A stretch of DNA of 64,000 nucleotides from Metallosphaera hakonensis JCM 8857 = DSM 7519 (GTDB lineage: Archaea > Thermoproteota > Thermoprotei_A > Sulfolobales > Sulfolobaceae): NCBI RefSeq assembly GCF_003201675.2, contig NZ_CP029287.2, forward strand, positions 1,550,001 through 1,614,000. Reading direction: 5' to 3'. Under the pieces are notes generated by a model. It was given only the letters and a program-made list of their open reading frames with translations, was not told the origin of the DNA and ran no database searches. The stretch's first letter is position 1; every line of letters begins with the position of its first letter. Shown here one piece after another: positions 1 to 8,302 of this stretch. The position numbers were made by a program, and so were the translations under genes.

Positions 1-2
1 TT

Positions 3-167
3 AGGGATAAAATGAATTACATTGCAATGAAAAAAGCCTTCTCCATTAGTCTAGGCATAGAATATCCACTTCCCAAGTCAAGTTATGTTGCATTAATATC
101 AAAAGAAGTTTTCAACGTAAATCCAAAGTTGATACGGAAAGTTCTGGAAGTTTCTCTACAACCATAG
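3..167 (+). CDS. C-terminal part of an unidentified protein
   Basis: An open frame runs from the window edge to a TAG at 165-167 and encodes 54 residues, with the motif [17 protein letters not shown] in the middle. An in-frame ATG at 12 could instead make this a complete 51-residue protein, but no TATA box can be judged because the upstream sequence is missing. The stop lies 34 nt before the next gene. I do not recognise the family. Confidence 0.4.
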   Translation, partial: RDKMNYIAMKKAFSISLGIEYPLPKSSYVALISKEVFNVNPKLIRKVLEVSLQP

Positions 168-170
168 ATC

Positions 171-178
171 TTTTTAAA
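171..178 (+). promoter_or_regulatory. TATA box of the CBS/HTH gene
   Basis: The A/T-rich octamer TTTTTAAA is centred about 27 nt upstream of the ATG at 202. This is the usual TATA-to-start distance for leaderless transcripts in Sulfolobales, and it supports the chosen start codon. Confidence 0.6.
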
Positions 179-201
179 CAATGAGTAAATGATAATTTGG
201 T

Positions 202-1104
202 ATGCAGAATTTATCATCTACCCAAAGGGAGATTCTTCTAGCTCTTATAGAGCTCTACAATAGACAGAAAAAAATGATAAAAAGTAAGGAAGTTGCGGAC
301 ATGATAAGTAAGGACGAAGGAACGGTCAGGAACATAATCTTGAGCCTAAAAGTGCTTGGGTTGGTTGATTCTAAGCCCGGACCAAATGGAGGATACCTAC
401 CAACTCTAAAGGCATATGAGTTTGTTAAAAATCCTTCAATAATTCCCATTCTTGATAAACTTAGTCTATATAGGGGTAATGTAGAAACTGATGTTAAGGT
501 AGAGAATATCGAACTCCTGGACATAACTAATCCTTCCGGGAATAGGGTTATTCTAAAAATATCTGGAGATCCGAAGAAAATAAGGCCAGGTGACTCGGTG
601 AGACTTGGACCCACACCCTATAGTAGGTTGGTTATTGAGGGAGTGGTGCTAAATGCAGAGGAAGATCGTAGAGAGATCATTATTGACGTTAAGAGAATGA
701 TTAGTATACCAAAGGAGAAAGTGAAAAACATAATTAGTAAAAGGCTTGTATCTTTGAAACCTAATATGACATTGAAAGACGCATCGAGGATACTTTATAA
801 GGAGGGGATTAGAGGAGCTCCTGTTCTTGACGATGCTGGCAATGTCCTAGGGATAATAACTACTGCTGATCTGATGAGAGCTTTTTATGAAGGAAATCTA
901 GAAGGCTCAGTATCGGACTACATGAAAAGGGACGTGATCACCATAAAAGAGGAAGATGACATTATGGAGGCGGTGAAAAAAATGGTCACGTATAATGTTG
1001 GGAGATTACTTGTGATGGACGCAATAAATAGAGTATCTGGTATGGTAACGAGGACTGACATTTTGAAATCTATCGCTGGTCTCGAGGGATTATGGTCCAT
1101 ATAA
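202..1104 (+). CDS. HTH and tandem CBS domain protein, probable regulator
   Basis: A 300-aa cytoplasmic protein. Residues 1-75 look like a winged helix-turn-helix (QREILLALIELY, then EVADMISKDEGTVRNIILSL and the wing GGYLPT). Residues about 95-175 form a beta-rich linker domain. Residues about 180-300 hold two CBS motifs, each with the typical GxxGIITTADLM or VSGMVTRTDIL ending. CBS pairs bind adenine nucleotides, so the expected role is nucleotide-sensitive transcription control; the ligand and targets are unknown. The gene is leaderless with a TATA box at 171-178. Its last 13 nt overlap the start of the JAMM gene, suggesting translational coupling. Confidence 0.8.
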   Translation: MQNLSSTQREILLALIELYNRQKKMIKSKEVADMISKDEGTVRNIILSLKVLGLVDSKPGPNGGYLPTLKAYEFVKNPSIIPILDKLSLYRGNVETDVKVENIELLDITNPSGNRVILKISGDPKKIRPGDSVRLGPTPYSRLVIEGVVLNAEEDRREIIIDVKRMISIPKEKVKNIISKRLVSLKPNMTLKDASRILYKEGIRGAPVLDDAGNVLGIITTADLMRAFYEGNLEGSVSDYMKRDVITIKEEDDIMEAVKKMVTYNVGRLLVMDAINRVSGMVTRTDILKSIAGLEGLWSI

Positions 1105-1424
1105 AGGAAAAATGCGGAATAATATGGAACAATAGATTAATAGAAATTAAAAATATCTCTTCTGGCAGCCATGATTTTTTGATGGATCCGGAACAATTTT
1201 ATAGATACATAGATGGAATACAGGCTATAGTTCACTCGCATACCGAGCTCTGTTCGCCTAGCGAGGAAGATCTAGAGAATATGAAAGTGTGGAGGATTCC
1301 TTGGATAATAGCTTCAAAGAGTTGTATCGCGGCATATTTAGTTACTGACGTTGGTGTAACTCAAATCAGCATTGATCCCCTTTTCCTTGAGGAATTGAAG
1401 GACTTTGTCATGCATCTTCCTTAG
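1092..1424 (+). CDS. JAMM/MPN-domain (Prok-JAB type) metalloprotease-like protein
   Basis: A 110-aa single-domain protein. The core reads HSHTELCSPSEED at residues about 48-60. It matches the JAMM zinc signature HxH...SxxD, although the spacing is one residue shorter than in many Prok-JAB members. JAMM proteins cleave isopeptide bonds of ubiquitin-like modifiers or peptides, and archaea use them on SAMP/Urm1-type conjugates; the substrate here is an inference. The gene starts inside the CBS gene (13-nt overlap). Its last 87 nt overlap the convergent lhr gene. Both C-termini look family-like, so neither gene should be trimmed without further evidence. Confidence 0.7.
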   Translation: MVHIKEKCGIIWNNRLIEIKNISSGSHDFLMDPEQFYRYIDGIQAIVHSHTELCSPSEEDLENMKVWRIPWIIASKSCIAAYLVTDVGVTQISIDPLFLEELKDFVMHLP

Positions 1425-3959
1425 AAACTCCCTTTTATCACTGGCCAATACAACATCGCTGTATTCTTTCGCAAGTATATGATGAGCGAATGGACTTGGA
1501 ACATTATTGGGCCCAATAACCTGTACCTTGATATGTCCATTCACGATCTTGTCTAGTATAATCATAGCGTTTCGAATGTCCATGTAATCCTCCAGGATTT
1601 CCCTCAACGTTTCCGTTAAAACAGGGAATCCAGGCATATCTCTTACTACGTTCATCAATACTTCTGAGTTAATTTGTCTTCTATCAACGCTAGTTTCTCT
1701 TCCCTTATACCTCTTGAGTAACATTAATGAGCGTTCCGCAGTATGCCTGAATCTTCGTTTCACCATTTCTGTTCTTAAAACAACGTCGCTTAGTATCTCA
1801 TACAACTTACTGGGCTCCATCTCTTTCAAAGCCTTCTCAATGTCATAGTCAACCTTTTCTCCTATTGTTAGTACGAATCCGTTATCTGTTATTGATGTTC
1901 TCACGTCCATGTTTAGATCCCTCCCAATTTTCCAAGCTACTGCTCTTGACAATGCGTCTAAAGCCCTTCTGCCAAAAAGCGCGTGGAATATGAAGTTCCT
2001 TCTGTTTTCTTCGTCATCGAATATTTCGATAAGTAAATTTCTATCATCTGGAACTTTCTGGTCTGTAAAATAATACTCTTCGAGGATATAAGTGTATATC
2101 GATCTGGCTGCAGACTTAGATATGTCCAATGTATCCTCTATATATCTTACGATATCATCCCCGGACATTCCTTCCTTTATCATGGTGGCTATCTTTCCTC
2201 TAAAGGAGGATATTTCCATTGCTGACTCTATTGCTAATGGTAACATTTCGGAAAACCAACTGGGAACAGTAGGTCTCTGTCCTTCAGCAGATTTTACCAA
2301 GACACGATTTCCCTTGGACGTGATAAACTCGTATGTCTTTCCTCCAAGTATAAATATATCTCCTGGGGATAATATCTCTACAAATTCTTCCTCCAAATTT
2401 CCCACATACCTTTTTCCCTCAGTAAAAACTGGAATTAGTGATTCCTCTGGTATAGTTCCACTATTCATGTAAAATATCATTCTGGCCCCGCGTTTAGGTC
2501 TTAGTCCTTTATCACCTAATCTAAGCTTTGGATAAACGTTCTTGGAATCTAGACCGTATTTACCAAGTAAGTAGTTTACAACCGAATCAAATTCGTCTCT
2601 AGTTAGTTCCGAAAAGGTATATGATCGTCTTATTACCGAATATAGTTCATCAATACTTGGCTCGGTCATAAGAGACGATGCCAAAATTACCTGAACTAAG
2701 ACGTCCAGCGGTTTCTTAGGTATATGCACGTTATCTATTTTCTTTTCCCTGGCAAGTTTAGTAAGCACGGAACATTCCAGGAGATCATCCCTATCTACAA
2801 CTATCACTCTGCCTTTACTGACCTGTCTAATATGATGTCCTGCACGTCCTATCCTTTGTAGAAGTCTGCTCACGCTTTTAGGGCTACTAAGCAGAAGAAC
2901 AACGTCAATGTAACCTATATCTATCCCTAGTTCTAGGCTCGTGGAAGAGACCACTACCTTGAGCTCCCCGCTTTTGAGCTTGTTTTCAATTTCTAACCTT
3001 ACATCTCTACTTAAACTACTATGATGTGCCCCTATTAAGTCGGCATCGAATAATTTTTCATCTTCCACAATTTTCCTAATTTTATATGAAACTCTCTCAG
3101 CGGCACTTCTTGTATTTGTAAAGACTAAGGTAGTCCTATGTTTCTTAATTTCTTCGATTATTGTTCTGTATATTCCTCTATTTACATCCTCCTCTGAGGA
3201 ATGAATCAAATCGCGTACTGGTGTAATTACCTTAAGGTCCATACTCTTTAGGAACCTAGCGTCCACAATCTTGCAGCTCCTATCCCCCACAAGGAACTTC
3301 GCGACTTCCTCTAGAGGCGATATTGTAGCACTTAATCCAATCCTAACTGGCGGTTTATTACTTAAAAAAGAGTCAAACAACTCCAGGAAACTTGACAGAT
3401 ACGCCCCTCTTTTGCTCCCGGCCAACTCGTGTATTTCGTCGACTACAATCCATTTTACATCCTTAAGTCTTTGGCTAAATTTAGGCGATACTAGAGATAT
3501 TGCAAAAGACTCTGGAGTGGTGATTAGTATATGAGGAGGTTTTTTAAGCATTTTTTGCTTCTCATAAGGGGAAGTATCACTGGTTCTAACCCCTACTCTA
3601 ACCTCCTGAGATAATTTTACTCTAGCTTTTAGTTCTTCCAACGGAATAAATAGATTTTTATGCATATCGTTGTTTAAAGCTCTCAATGGAGAGATATATA
3701 CTGCGTAAACCTTATCCTCAAGTTCGTTTCTTTCAGCTAATTCCAATAATGAATCAAGAATCCCAATAAAGGCCGCCATTGTCTTTCCACTGCCCGTTGG
3801 ACTAGAAATAAGCACATTTTCTCCTGCTTTTATTGTAGGAACGGAGGCTTTTTGGGGTGGAGTAAAACTTCCATATTTCTGTTTAAACCATTGAGCTACG
3901 TAAGGTCTTAAAAGACCAAAGACTTGCTCGTCATCCAACGGTACAGCCTGAGAAATCAT
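1338..3959 (-). CDS. Lhr-family DExH superfamily 2 helicase
   Basis: 873 aa. The helicase core carries Walker A SPTGSGKT near residue 53, the DEIH box near 173, SAT (motif III) near 208, and QRIGRAGHH (motif VI) near 372. A long C-terminal winged-helix and Lhr-specific region follows. Lhr enzymes translocate 3'-5' on ssDNA and unwind RNA-DNA hybrids or forked DNA in repair. The gene heads the minus-strand block (with GT2, ParB-like, nth) that sits near ups in Sulfolobales. Published work on the S. acidocaldarius ups region describes a helicase in this position. Its 3' end overlaps the convergent JAMM gene by 87 nt. Confidence 0.88.
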   Translation of the reverse strand: MISQAVPLDDEQVFGLLRPYVAQWFKQKYGSFTPPQKASVPTIKAGENVLISSPTGSGKTMAAFIGILDSLLELAERNELEDKVYAVYISPLRALNNDMHKNLFIPLEELKARVKLSQEVRVGVRTSDTSPYEKQKMLKKPPHILITTPESFAISLVSPKFSQRLKDVKWIVVDEIHELAGSKRGAYLSSFLELFDSFLSNKPPVRIGLSATISPLEEVAKFLVGDRSCKIVDARFLKSMDLKVITPVRDLIHSSEEDVNRGIYRTIIEEIKKHRTTLVFTNTRSAAERVSYKIRKIVEDEKLFDADLIGAHHSSLSRDVRLEIENKLKSGELKVVVSSTSLELGIDIGYIDVVLLLSSPKSVSRLLQRIGRAGHHIRQVSKGRVIVVDRDDLLECSVLTKLAREKKIDNVHIPKKPLDVLVQVILASSLMTEPSIDELYSVIRRSYTFSELTRDEFDSVVNYLLGKYGLDSKNVYPKLRLGDKGLRPKRGARMIFYMNSGTIPEESLIPVFTEGKRYVGNLEEEFVEILSPGDIFILGGKTYEFITSKGNRVLVKSAEGQRPTVPSWFSEMLPLAIESAMEISSFRGKIATMIKEGMSGDDIVRYIEDTLDISKSAARSIYTYILEEYYFTDQKVPDDRNLLIEIFDDEENRRNFIFHALFGRRALDALSRAVAWKIGRDLNMDVRTSITDNGFVLTIGEKVDYDIEKALKEMEPSKLYEILSDVVLRTEMVKRRFRHTAERSLMLLKRYKGRETSVDRRQINSEVLMNVVRDMPGFPVLTETLREILEDYMDIRNAMIILDKIVNGHIKVQVIGPNNVPSPFAHHILAKEYSDVVLASDKREFLRKMHDKVLQFLKEKGINADLSYTNVSN

Positions 3960-3998
3960 TCGAGAGCTATCACATATACCTGGAAAAAAAGTTAAGTT

Positions 3999-5390
3999 CT
4001 AAACCTCTCTTTTGAAGGTAGCTACAGTGAAGATATATCCCATGGAATAGTAAAGGAGCCACAATCCTGTAATCCAGGCTGAGTGAACTAGGTATATCAA
4101 AGCAGAAACCAGGAAAACTATTCCAAAGGCAGCAATTGGATATCCTATTGTAGTTTGTACTTTGACTCCCTTTGGAGTAACTACGTACTTTCTATGTTCT
4201 CTCAAACCTGAGATCAGTCCTATCAATATGAACGGCGAGATAGCTACTGTGTAAGAGGAGATCTTGCCAAGTGATCTCAGTGCCTCAATCAGCTTGAATC
4301 CTTGCTTTAAGGCGTTCTTTACGAAGTTATATCCATAAATTGAAAGTGAAACCATCCAGAGGAAAATAACAGGAGTTCTTAAGTAATCAGGTACCCCGTA
4401 AATTACACCTGCGAATGAAAATATGGCAAGAGCGAGAGCAGCAAGGAAAGTTAAAGCTATAGGTACATATTGTAAAAGGAAAATTAATATATCAATTTTC
4501 TGCTTTATGGTTAAACTCTTGCTCATAATATCTTTAAATCGCCTTGTCAGCACCTCAATGCTACCCATTGCCCATCGAGTTTGCTGAACGTAGAAGGAAA
4601 CGAGGTTATCCGGCACTTCGACGTAAACAGGGGAAGTAGAAGAGCAAATTCTCTTTCCACTCCTTAGCAATCTGGCTCCAATTTCAAGGTCATCCTGTAC
4701 CATGGATGGGTCCCACGGGCCCACGTTCTCTATTGCTTCTCTCTTAAACATTGTGCCACATCCCACTGGAAAAATCCTTAAGCCTACTTTATCTCTCCCA
4801 TTCAATAGCGCTCTGTCAGCTATGGCAGTAGAAATCATAACACCTTTGGCTAGAGTGGAATGATTGTTATTGGAGTATCCTATCCAACTTAAAGTAACGG
4901 CGTCACAACCCAATGCTCTTAAATGATTAAATGCCTTTATCAATGAATTCTCCTCCAGTTTTGCGTCTACGTCTAACGTTAATATTAGATCGCCTTTAGA
5001 AAGAGAATAGCCGTAAGCTAGTGCACCACTCTTATAACCTATTTTTTTCTCTCTTCTTACAATTTTTACGTCGAGTCCTTCAGGTATTTTTAAATTGTGC
5101 ACTAGATTATTGAAATAATCTTCCGAATCATCAGATATGACTATTACTTCCAATCTGTTCTTATCCCATTTAATTGAAGATAAATTGCTAAGGAGGCTTT
5201 GCAGGGTTTCTTGCTTTTCTCCTTTGATTGGAACAAGAATAGATAAGTTTGGAAGATTCGAGTCATATAATGGTTCTAAGCTGTCATCAAATTTCATCCC
5301 GTTTCTGAAAAGGATATATTGGTAGATTAAAAGCAGGCTGGGTATTACAAATATTAGTACAGCTAGGATGGCCTGAGCCAGTAAATTCAT
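3999..5390 (-). CDS. Membrane GT2 family glycosyltransferase
   Basis: 463 aa. One N-terminal membrane segment (residues 5-27) precedes a cytoplasmic GT-A domain with the metal-binding DxD (LTLDVDA, near 140) and the QxxRW motif (QQTRW, near 270) found in processive and cellulose-synthase-like GT2 enzymes. Four or five membrane segments follow in the C-terminal third. It probably transfers sugars from a nucleotide or lipid donor during glycan assembly. The ups-linked GT of S. acidocaldarius has been tied to surface N-glycosylation, which fits the role of pili in recognising cells of the same species. It shares a 4-nt ATGA overlap with the upstream ParB-like gene. Confidence 0.82.
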   Translation of the reverse strand: MNLLAQAILAVLIFVIPSLLLIYQYILFRNGMKFDDSLEPLYDSNLPNLSILVPIKGEKQETLQSLLSNLSSIKWDKNRLEVIVISDDSEDYFNNLVHNLKIPEGLDVKIVRREKKIGYKSGALAYGYSLSKGDLILTLDVDAKLEENSLIKAFNHLRALGCDAVTLSWIGYSNNNHSTLAKGVMISTAIADRALLNGRDKVGLRIFPVGCGTMFKREAIENVGPWDPSMVQDDLEIGARLLRSGKRICSSTSPVYVEVPDNLVSFYVQQTRWAMGSIEVLTRRFKDIMSKSLTIKQKIDILIFLLQYVPIALTFLAALALAIFSFAGVIYGVPDYLRTPVIFLWMVSLSIYGYNFVKNALKQGFKLIEALRSLGKISSYTVAISPFILIGLISGLREHRKYVVTPKGVKVQTTIGYPIAAFGIVFLVSALIYLVHSAWITGLWLLYYSMGYIFTVATFKREV

Positions 5391-5971
5391 TGCAATCTCA
5401 CTCTCTCCTTTTGGATAATAAAATCATATAGATGTCTACTGCTTTTGGGTGGGAGTCTTTTTCCCTTGCTTGCAATCTTGAGTATGATCTCCTTGTCAAG
5501 GCTAGGAGGTCTAAGACCTTCAGCAGGGTTTCTATCAATAGATATTCCGAGCTTTCTAAGCATTTGTTCTATCCACTCAAGCTTCCAATATGTTTCAAAT
5601 ACAGAATTTGAACATATTCTGATTTTCTCAATTGTGGCACATACACCACCATCAGATTCCACGGACTGTAAGAAAGCTCTTACAGCCTTAGTCAAAGAGA
5701 ATCGCCTATACCATATCTCCACGTTCACTCTTGGACTCAGATAACGAATCATATACGCTGGGATTTTTCTATAACCTAGCATAATTATTGCTTCCCTTCT
5801 ATGATGTCCATCAATCACTAAATAAGAATCCTCATCCACAATAATCGGGATAACTGATTTAGTTTCCCTTATCGATATTATGGTATCGTTGATTTTGTTT
5901 CTCAATATGTCTTCGTGTGGTTTTAGATCCCTAGGATCTACGTAGTCCAGCGTAATATCTGCAGCAGTCAT
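5387..5971 (-). CDS. ParB/Srx-fold protein, SerK-like
   Basis: 194 aa. The N-terminal ParB/sulfiredoxin-like domain has DLKPHED near residue 15 and VIDGHHRREA near 53. A helical C-terminal region ends in KGKRLPPKSSRHLYDF. The PHE plus DGHHR pattern is shared by ParB-type proteins and by the archaeal free-serine kinases (SerK), so either a DNA-related or a serine-kinase function is possible. A ParB-like protein occurs at this position beside ups genes in S. acidocaldarius and has been linked to the UV response. The first 41 nt overlap the end of nth; ITLDYVDPRDLKPHE looks conserved, so I keep the ATG at 5971. Confidence 0.7.
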   Translation of the reverse strand: MTAADITLDYVDPRDLKPHEDILRNKINDTIISIRETKSVIPIIVDEDSYLVIDGHHRREAIIMLGYRKIPAYMIRYLSPRVNVEIWYRRFSLTKAVRAFLQSVESDGGVCATIEKIRICSNSVFETYWKLEWIEQMLRKLGISIDRNPAEGLRPPSLDKEIILKIASKGKRLPPKSSRHLYDFIIQKERVRLQ

Positions 5972-6614
5972 TTATACTACAGGAATTACATTTTGGGTTT
6001 ATTGCTTTACAAGTTTTCCTCCCATGAGTAATAAGAATGAGATGAGCCTCGAGCAAGTCAGACCCAAGACTCTCTTTCCAAAATTCACTGACTTTATCAT
6101 ATCCTCCTTTGATTCCCAGCCTTTCTGATACTCTTAAGATATGAGTATCAACGGGAAACACTCTGTAACCCTTGCATGTAAGCATTACTACGTCAGCTGT
6201 CTTCTTACCTATTCCTGGTAATTCAACCAATCTCTGCCTAGACTCTATCTGGTCTAGATCAAGTAAATTTTCTAGATCACCACCATATTGTTCCATTATC
6301 AACGTTGAAACCGTTTTTATGATCTTTGCTTTGTTGTTGTAAAGTCCAATTGATTTTATGCAATTCTTGATTTTGTCTATTTCTGCTGAACTTAATTTAT
6401 CAGGCGTGACTCCAACTTCGCGTTCAAGTTCTTCATATGCCCTCTTCGCTCCCTTATCAGTTGTGTTCTGGGTCAGTATAGTAGCAATAAGCACCTTGAA
6501 TGGGTCCCTAGTTTTATACCAGACCTCTAAAGCTAAGAACTCTGAAGGCTCCACTTTGTAGGTTTGTTTGAGTTTTTTGATTATATATCCTGGGTCGCAG
6601 CCTGACTCACTCAT
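5931..6614 (-). CDS. nth: Endonuclease III (DNA glycosylase/AP lyase)
   Basis: 227 aa, normal for the family. The helix-hairpin-helix ELPGIGKKTAD carries the catalytic lysine, and FPVDTH carries the catalytic aspartate. The C-terminal CX6CX2CX5C pattern ligates a [4Fe-4S] cluster. The enzyme removes oxidised pyrimidines and nicks abasic sites. It is the first gene of the minus-strand DNA-processing block and is divergent from the small wHTH gene. The 50-nt divergent spacer holds a TATA-like element usable in both directions and an ATTTTC hexamer resembling the Sulfolobales UV motif ANTTTC. Confidence 0.92.
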   Translation of the reverse strand: MSESGCDPGYIIKKLKQTYKVEPSEFLALEVWYKTRDPFKVLIATILTQNTTDKGAKRAYEELEREVGVTPDKLSSAEIDKIKNCIKSIGLYNNKAKIIKTVSTLIMEQYGGDLENLLDLDQIESRQRLVELPGIGKKTADVVMLTCKGYRVFPVDTHILRVSERLGIKGGYDKVSEFWKESLGSDLLEAHLILITHGRKTCKAINPKCNSCSINDCCRYYAGLRRS

Positions 6615-6634
6615 GAGTCATGTAGGGGCAATTG

Positions 6635-6659
6635 GCTTAAAAGTAATTTCAGAGAAAAT
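6635..6659. promoter_or_regulatory. Divergent promoter with an ANTTTC-like box
   Basis: GCTTAAAA (6635-6642) lies about 29 nt before the wHTH start at 6668. On the other strand the same bases read TTTTAAGC, about 25 nt before the nth ATG. On the minus strand ATTTTC (6654-6659) precedes this TATA element by about 12-17 nt. ANTTTC has been described in promoters of UV-induced Sulfolobus genes; function here is inferred. Confidence 0.45.
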
Positions 6660-6667
6660 CACCTTTG

Positions 6668-6931
6668 ATGTACGAACTAAAGGTAATTCTTGAGGCAGTT
6701 TCGGATGGTGCATTAAACCCAGGAGAAGTAGTAATTAAAACAGGCTTACCTAGATATGAAGTCTTGGCGTTATTTCATGTTCTGGAAGGAATAGGGCTTG
6801 TGGAACCCATCTATTCTAAGGGTTCCCATAAGGTCTATCAGCTCACAGATAAGGGCAAAACTGTTCTAGAGGGTCTACAGAAAGGAGAAATACTAGAGGT
6901 AAAAACAAGGTCTCAAGCTTTGGAAGCGTAA
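6668..6931 (+). CDS. Small winged-helix DNA-binding protein
   Basis: An 87-aa PadR/ArsR-size winged helix. A recognition-helix region (NPGEVVIKTGLPRYEVLALF) is followed by GLVEPIYSKGSHKVYQLTDKG, a typical wing with a terminal helix. It has no ligand domain. A TTG directly precedes the ATG; I choose the ATG at 6668 because it fits a leaderless start about 29 nt from the TATA element. Its end overlaps convergent cbiT by 19 nt. The position between nth and the cbi/ups run makes it a candidate local regulator, which is only an inference from location. Confidence 0.72.
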   Translation: MYELKVILEAVSDGALNPGEVVIKTGLPRYEVLALFHVLEGIGLVEPIYSKGSHKVYQLTDKGKTVLEGLQKGEILEVKTRSQALEA

Positions 6932-7461
6932 AAAATGAAAACAGGGTTTCTAGCGATGAAGGATCTATGTTTTCCTAATTTCTCAGCCTTGCTTACAGTT
7001 ACCTGGATAACATCGTAGTTTCCAAATGTAACTTCCAAGGCTCTAGAAGCTCTGGTTAAAGTGTCTAGAGAGAACGCATTAATGACTATTACTCCATCTC
7101 TTTTAATTAGGTCATAGGCTAAAGTTATGGTTTCTTCCACGTGTTCGCTTCCCCCGATAAATATAGAATCAAAAACAACTGACCTGGATGCAAACCAGGG
7201 CGATAGGGCCTGGATATAATCAGCATAACGGGTGAATTTACGGCCTGGGGCATCGGTTATATATTCGTTTTGATCTAAAGATATAACGTAACAACCCAGT
7301 CTTTCAAGATCACTTGTTACGGCTCCTGTGCCTGTCCCTACTTCAAGAATCCTACAACCAGGAAAAATTTTCATTTTAGATAAAACAATGGCCCTAATCT
7401 CTTGTTTTGTGGGTCCAGGTATATCGCATTCGAATAGTTTGTCATCGAATAGGGGAAACAT
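6913..7461 (-). CDS. cbiT: CbiT, cobalt-precorrin C15-methyltransferase (decarboxylating)
   Basis: 182 aa, a Rossmann-type SAM methyltransferase. GPTKQEIRA near residue 15 and the SAM loop LEVGTGTGAVT near 40 match CbiT, as does FIGGSEHVEE near 101. CbiT methylates C15 and decarboxylates the C12 side chain; together with CbiE (13306-13944) it completes the CobL-type reaction. The ATG shares one base with the stop of upsB, so cbiT is probably translated from the pilus transcript rather than with the other cbi genes 6 kb upstream. No promoter is visible directly before it. Confidence 0.85.
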   Translation of the reverse strand: MFPLFDDKLFECDIPGPTKQEIRAIVLSKMKIFPGCRILEVGTGTGAVTSDLERLGCYVISLDQNEYITDAPGRKFTRYADYIQALSPWFASRSVVFDSIFIGGSEHVEETITLAYDLIKRDGVIVINAFSLDTLTRASRALEVTFGNYDVIQVTVSKAEKLGKHRSFIARNPVFIFYASKA

Positions 7462-7862
7462 TAGCTTTCTGTAAAATATAACCCATTAATCTTTAATATT
7501 ATTGGAGTCGTCACAGTTCTATTACCAATAATAGCTGATAATGCAGTCAAGGACCCGCTATCTAATTCAAACGATGTCCTGAATATGGACTTGCCGATTA
7601 TAACTTCCTGGATATTCGCATTTAGAGAGCCATAGTTGTAAACGTAAATATTACTTGTGGAATTCGATAATTTAATTATTTTAATTTTTATTTCTAATTG
7701 AAGTATTTCATTGGAAATTAACTGATTAGTCGTGGTTTTTTCTGCACTATTTATCTCATGATAATAATATAGAAGGGGTCCGCTTAAAGATAAAACAATT
7801 ATCGTAACTAGAAGAGCTGAAAAAATCTCTGATGCTCCTTTTCTATTTCTAACGAATTTCAT
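7461..7862 (-). CDS. upsB: UpsB, minor or major type IV pilin of the UV-inducible pilus
   Basis: A 133-aa class III prepilin. The basic leader MKFVRNRKG is followed by ASEIF and a hydrophobic stretch to about residue 33. PibD should cleave after the glycine. The rest is a threonine/serine/asparagine-rich extracellular domain with N-glycosylation sequons (NST, NRT). It is fifth in the X-E-F-A-B order that defines the Sulfolobales ups operon. Its ATG overlaps the upsA stop by 4 nt (ATGA), and its stop shares a base with the cbiT start. Assignment as B rather than A rests on gene order. Confidence 0.85.
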   Translation of the reverse strand: MKFVRNRKGASEIFSALLVTIIVLSLSGPLLYYYHEINSAEKTTTNQLISNEILQLEIKIKIIKLSNSTSNIYVYNYGSLNANIQEVIIGKSIFRTSFELDSGSLTALSAIIGNRTVTTPIILKINGLYFTES

Positions 7863-8290
7863 TGGTTCACCGCCAAGACATTGGAGATAGTATCGTAGAG
7901 TTGACCATTCTGCGTTTGGGCTATAACCACGACAGAGTAATAATTACCTGAAACGATATTACTTATTGCGGTGAGGTTCTGTACTTCTTCTCCAGGTTGC
8001 AAAATTATATTAATCGGAATTCTGTCGTTAGTTCCGTTTCCTGTTATGTCAATATATTCCACATGGAGAGCTACATTTCCATTATTTTTTAGTGTATATT
8101 GCAAATATCCAAAACCTCCGGTTGAAGACAGTAACTCATATTGAGTGTAAAGATTTTCATTTGTGGAAAGATTATTGAATAAACCTCTGCTATAACCAAA
8201 CAAAAGCCCTCCTAGGGCTAGAGTAATTGATATTATTAATATGGTTCCCAGAATAGAAGACACACCTTTTCTTGTTTTCAAATTGATCAC
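7859..8290 (-). CDS. upsA: UpsA, type IV pilin of the UV-inducible pilus
   Basis: 143 aa. The prepilin leader MINLKTRKG precedes VSSILGTILIISITLALGG, which forms the assembly helix. PibD (encoded at 24067-24783) is expected to process it. The mature domain is rich in Asn/Gln/Thr/Tyr and carries N-x-S/T sequons. Ups pili aggregate cells of the same species after DNA damage so that they can exchange chromosomal DNA through the Ced importer, which is not in this window. The gene sits 12 nt after upsF and overlaps upsB by 4 nt. Confidence 0.87.
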   Translation of the reverse strand: MINLKTRKGVSSILGTILIISITLALGGLLFGYSRGLFNNLSTNENLYTQYELLSSTGGFGYLQYTLKNNGNVALHVEYIDITGNGTNDRIPINIILQPGEEVQNLTAISNIVSGNYYSVVVIAQTQNGQLYDTISNVLAVNQ

Positions 8291-8302
8291 CTTATGTATG
8301 TG

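Noticed and set aside
2092-2472. 126-codon plus-strand frame inside lhr
   Set aside because: Shadow of the helicase coding strand; no promoter and no domain.
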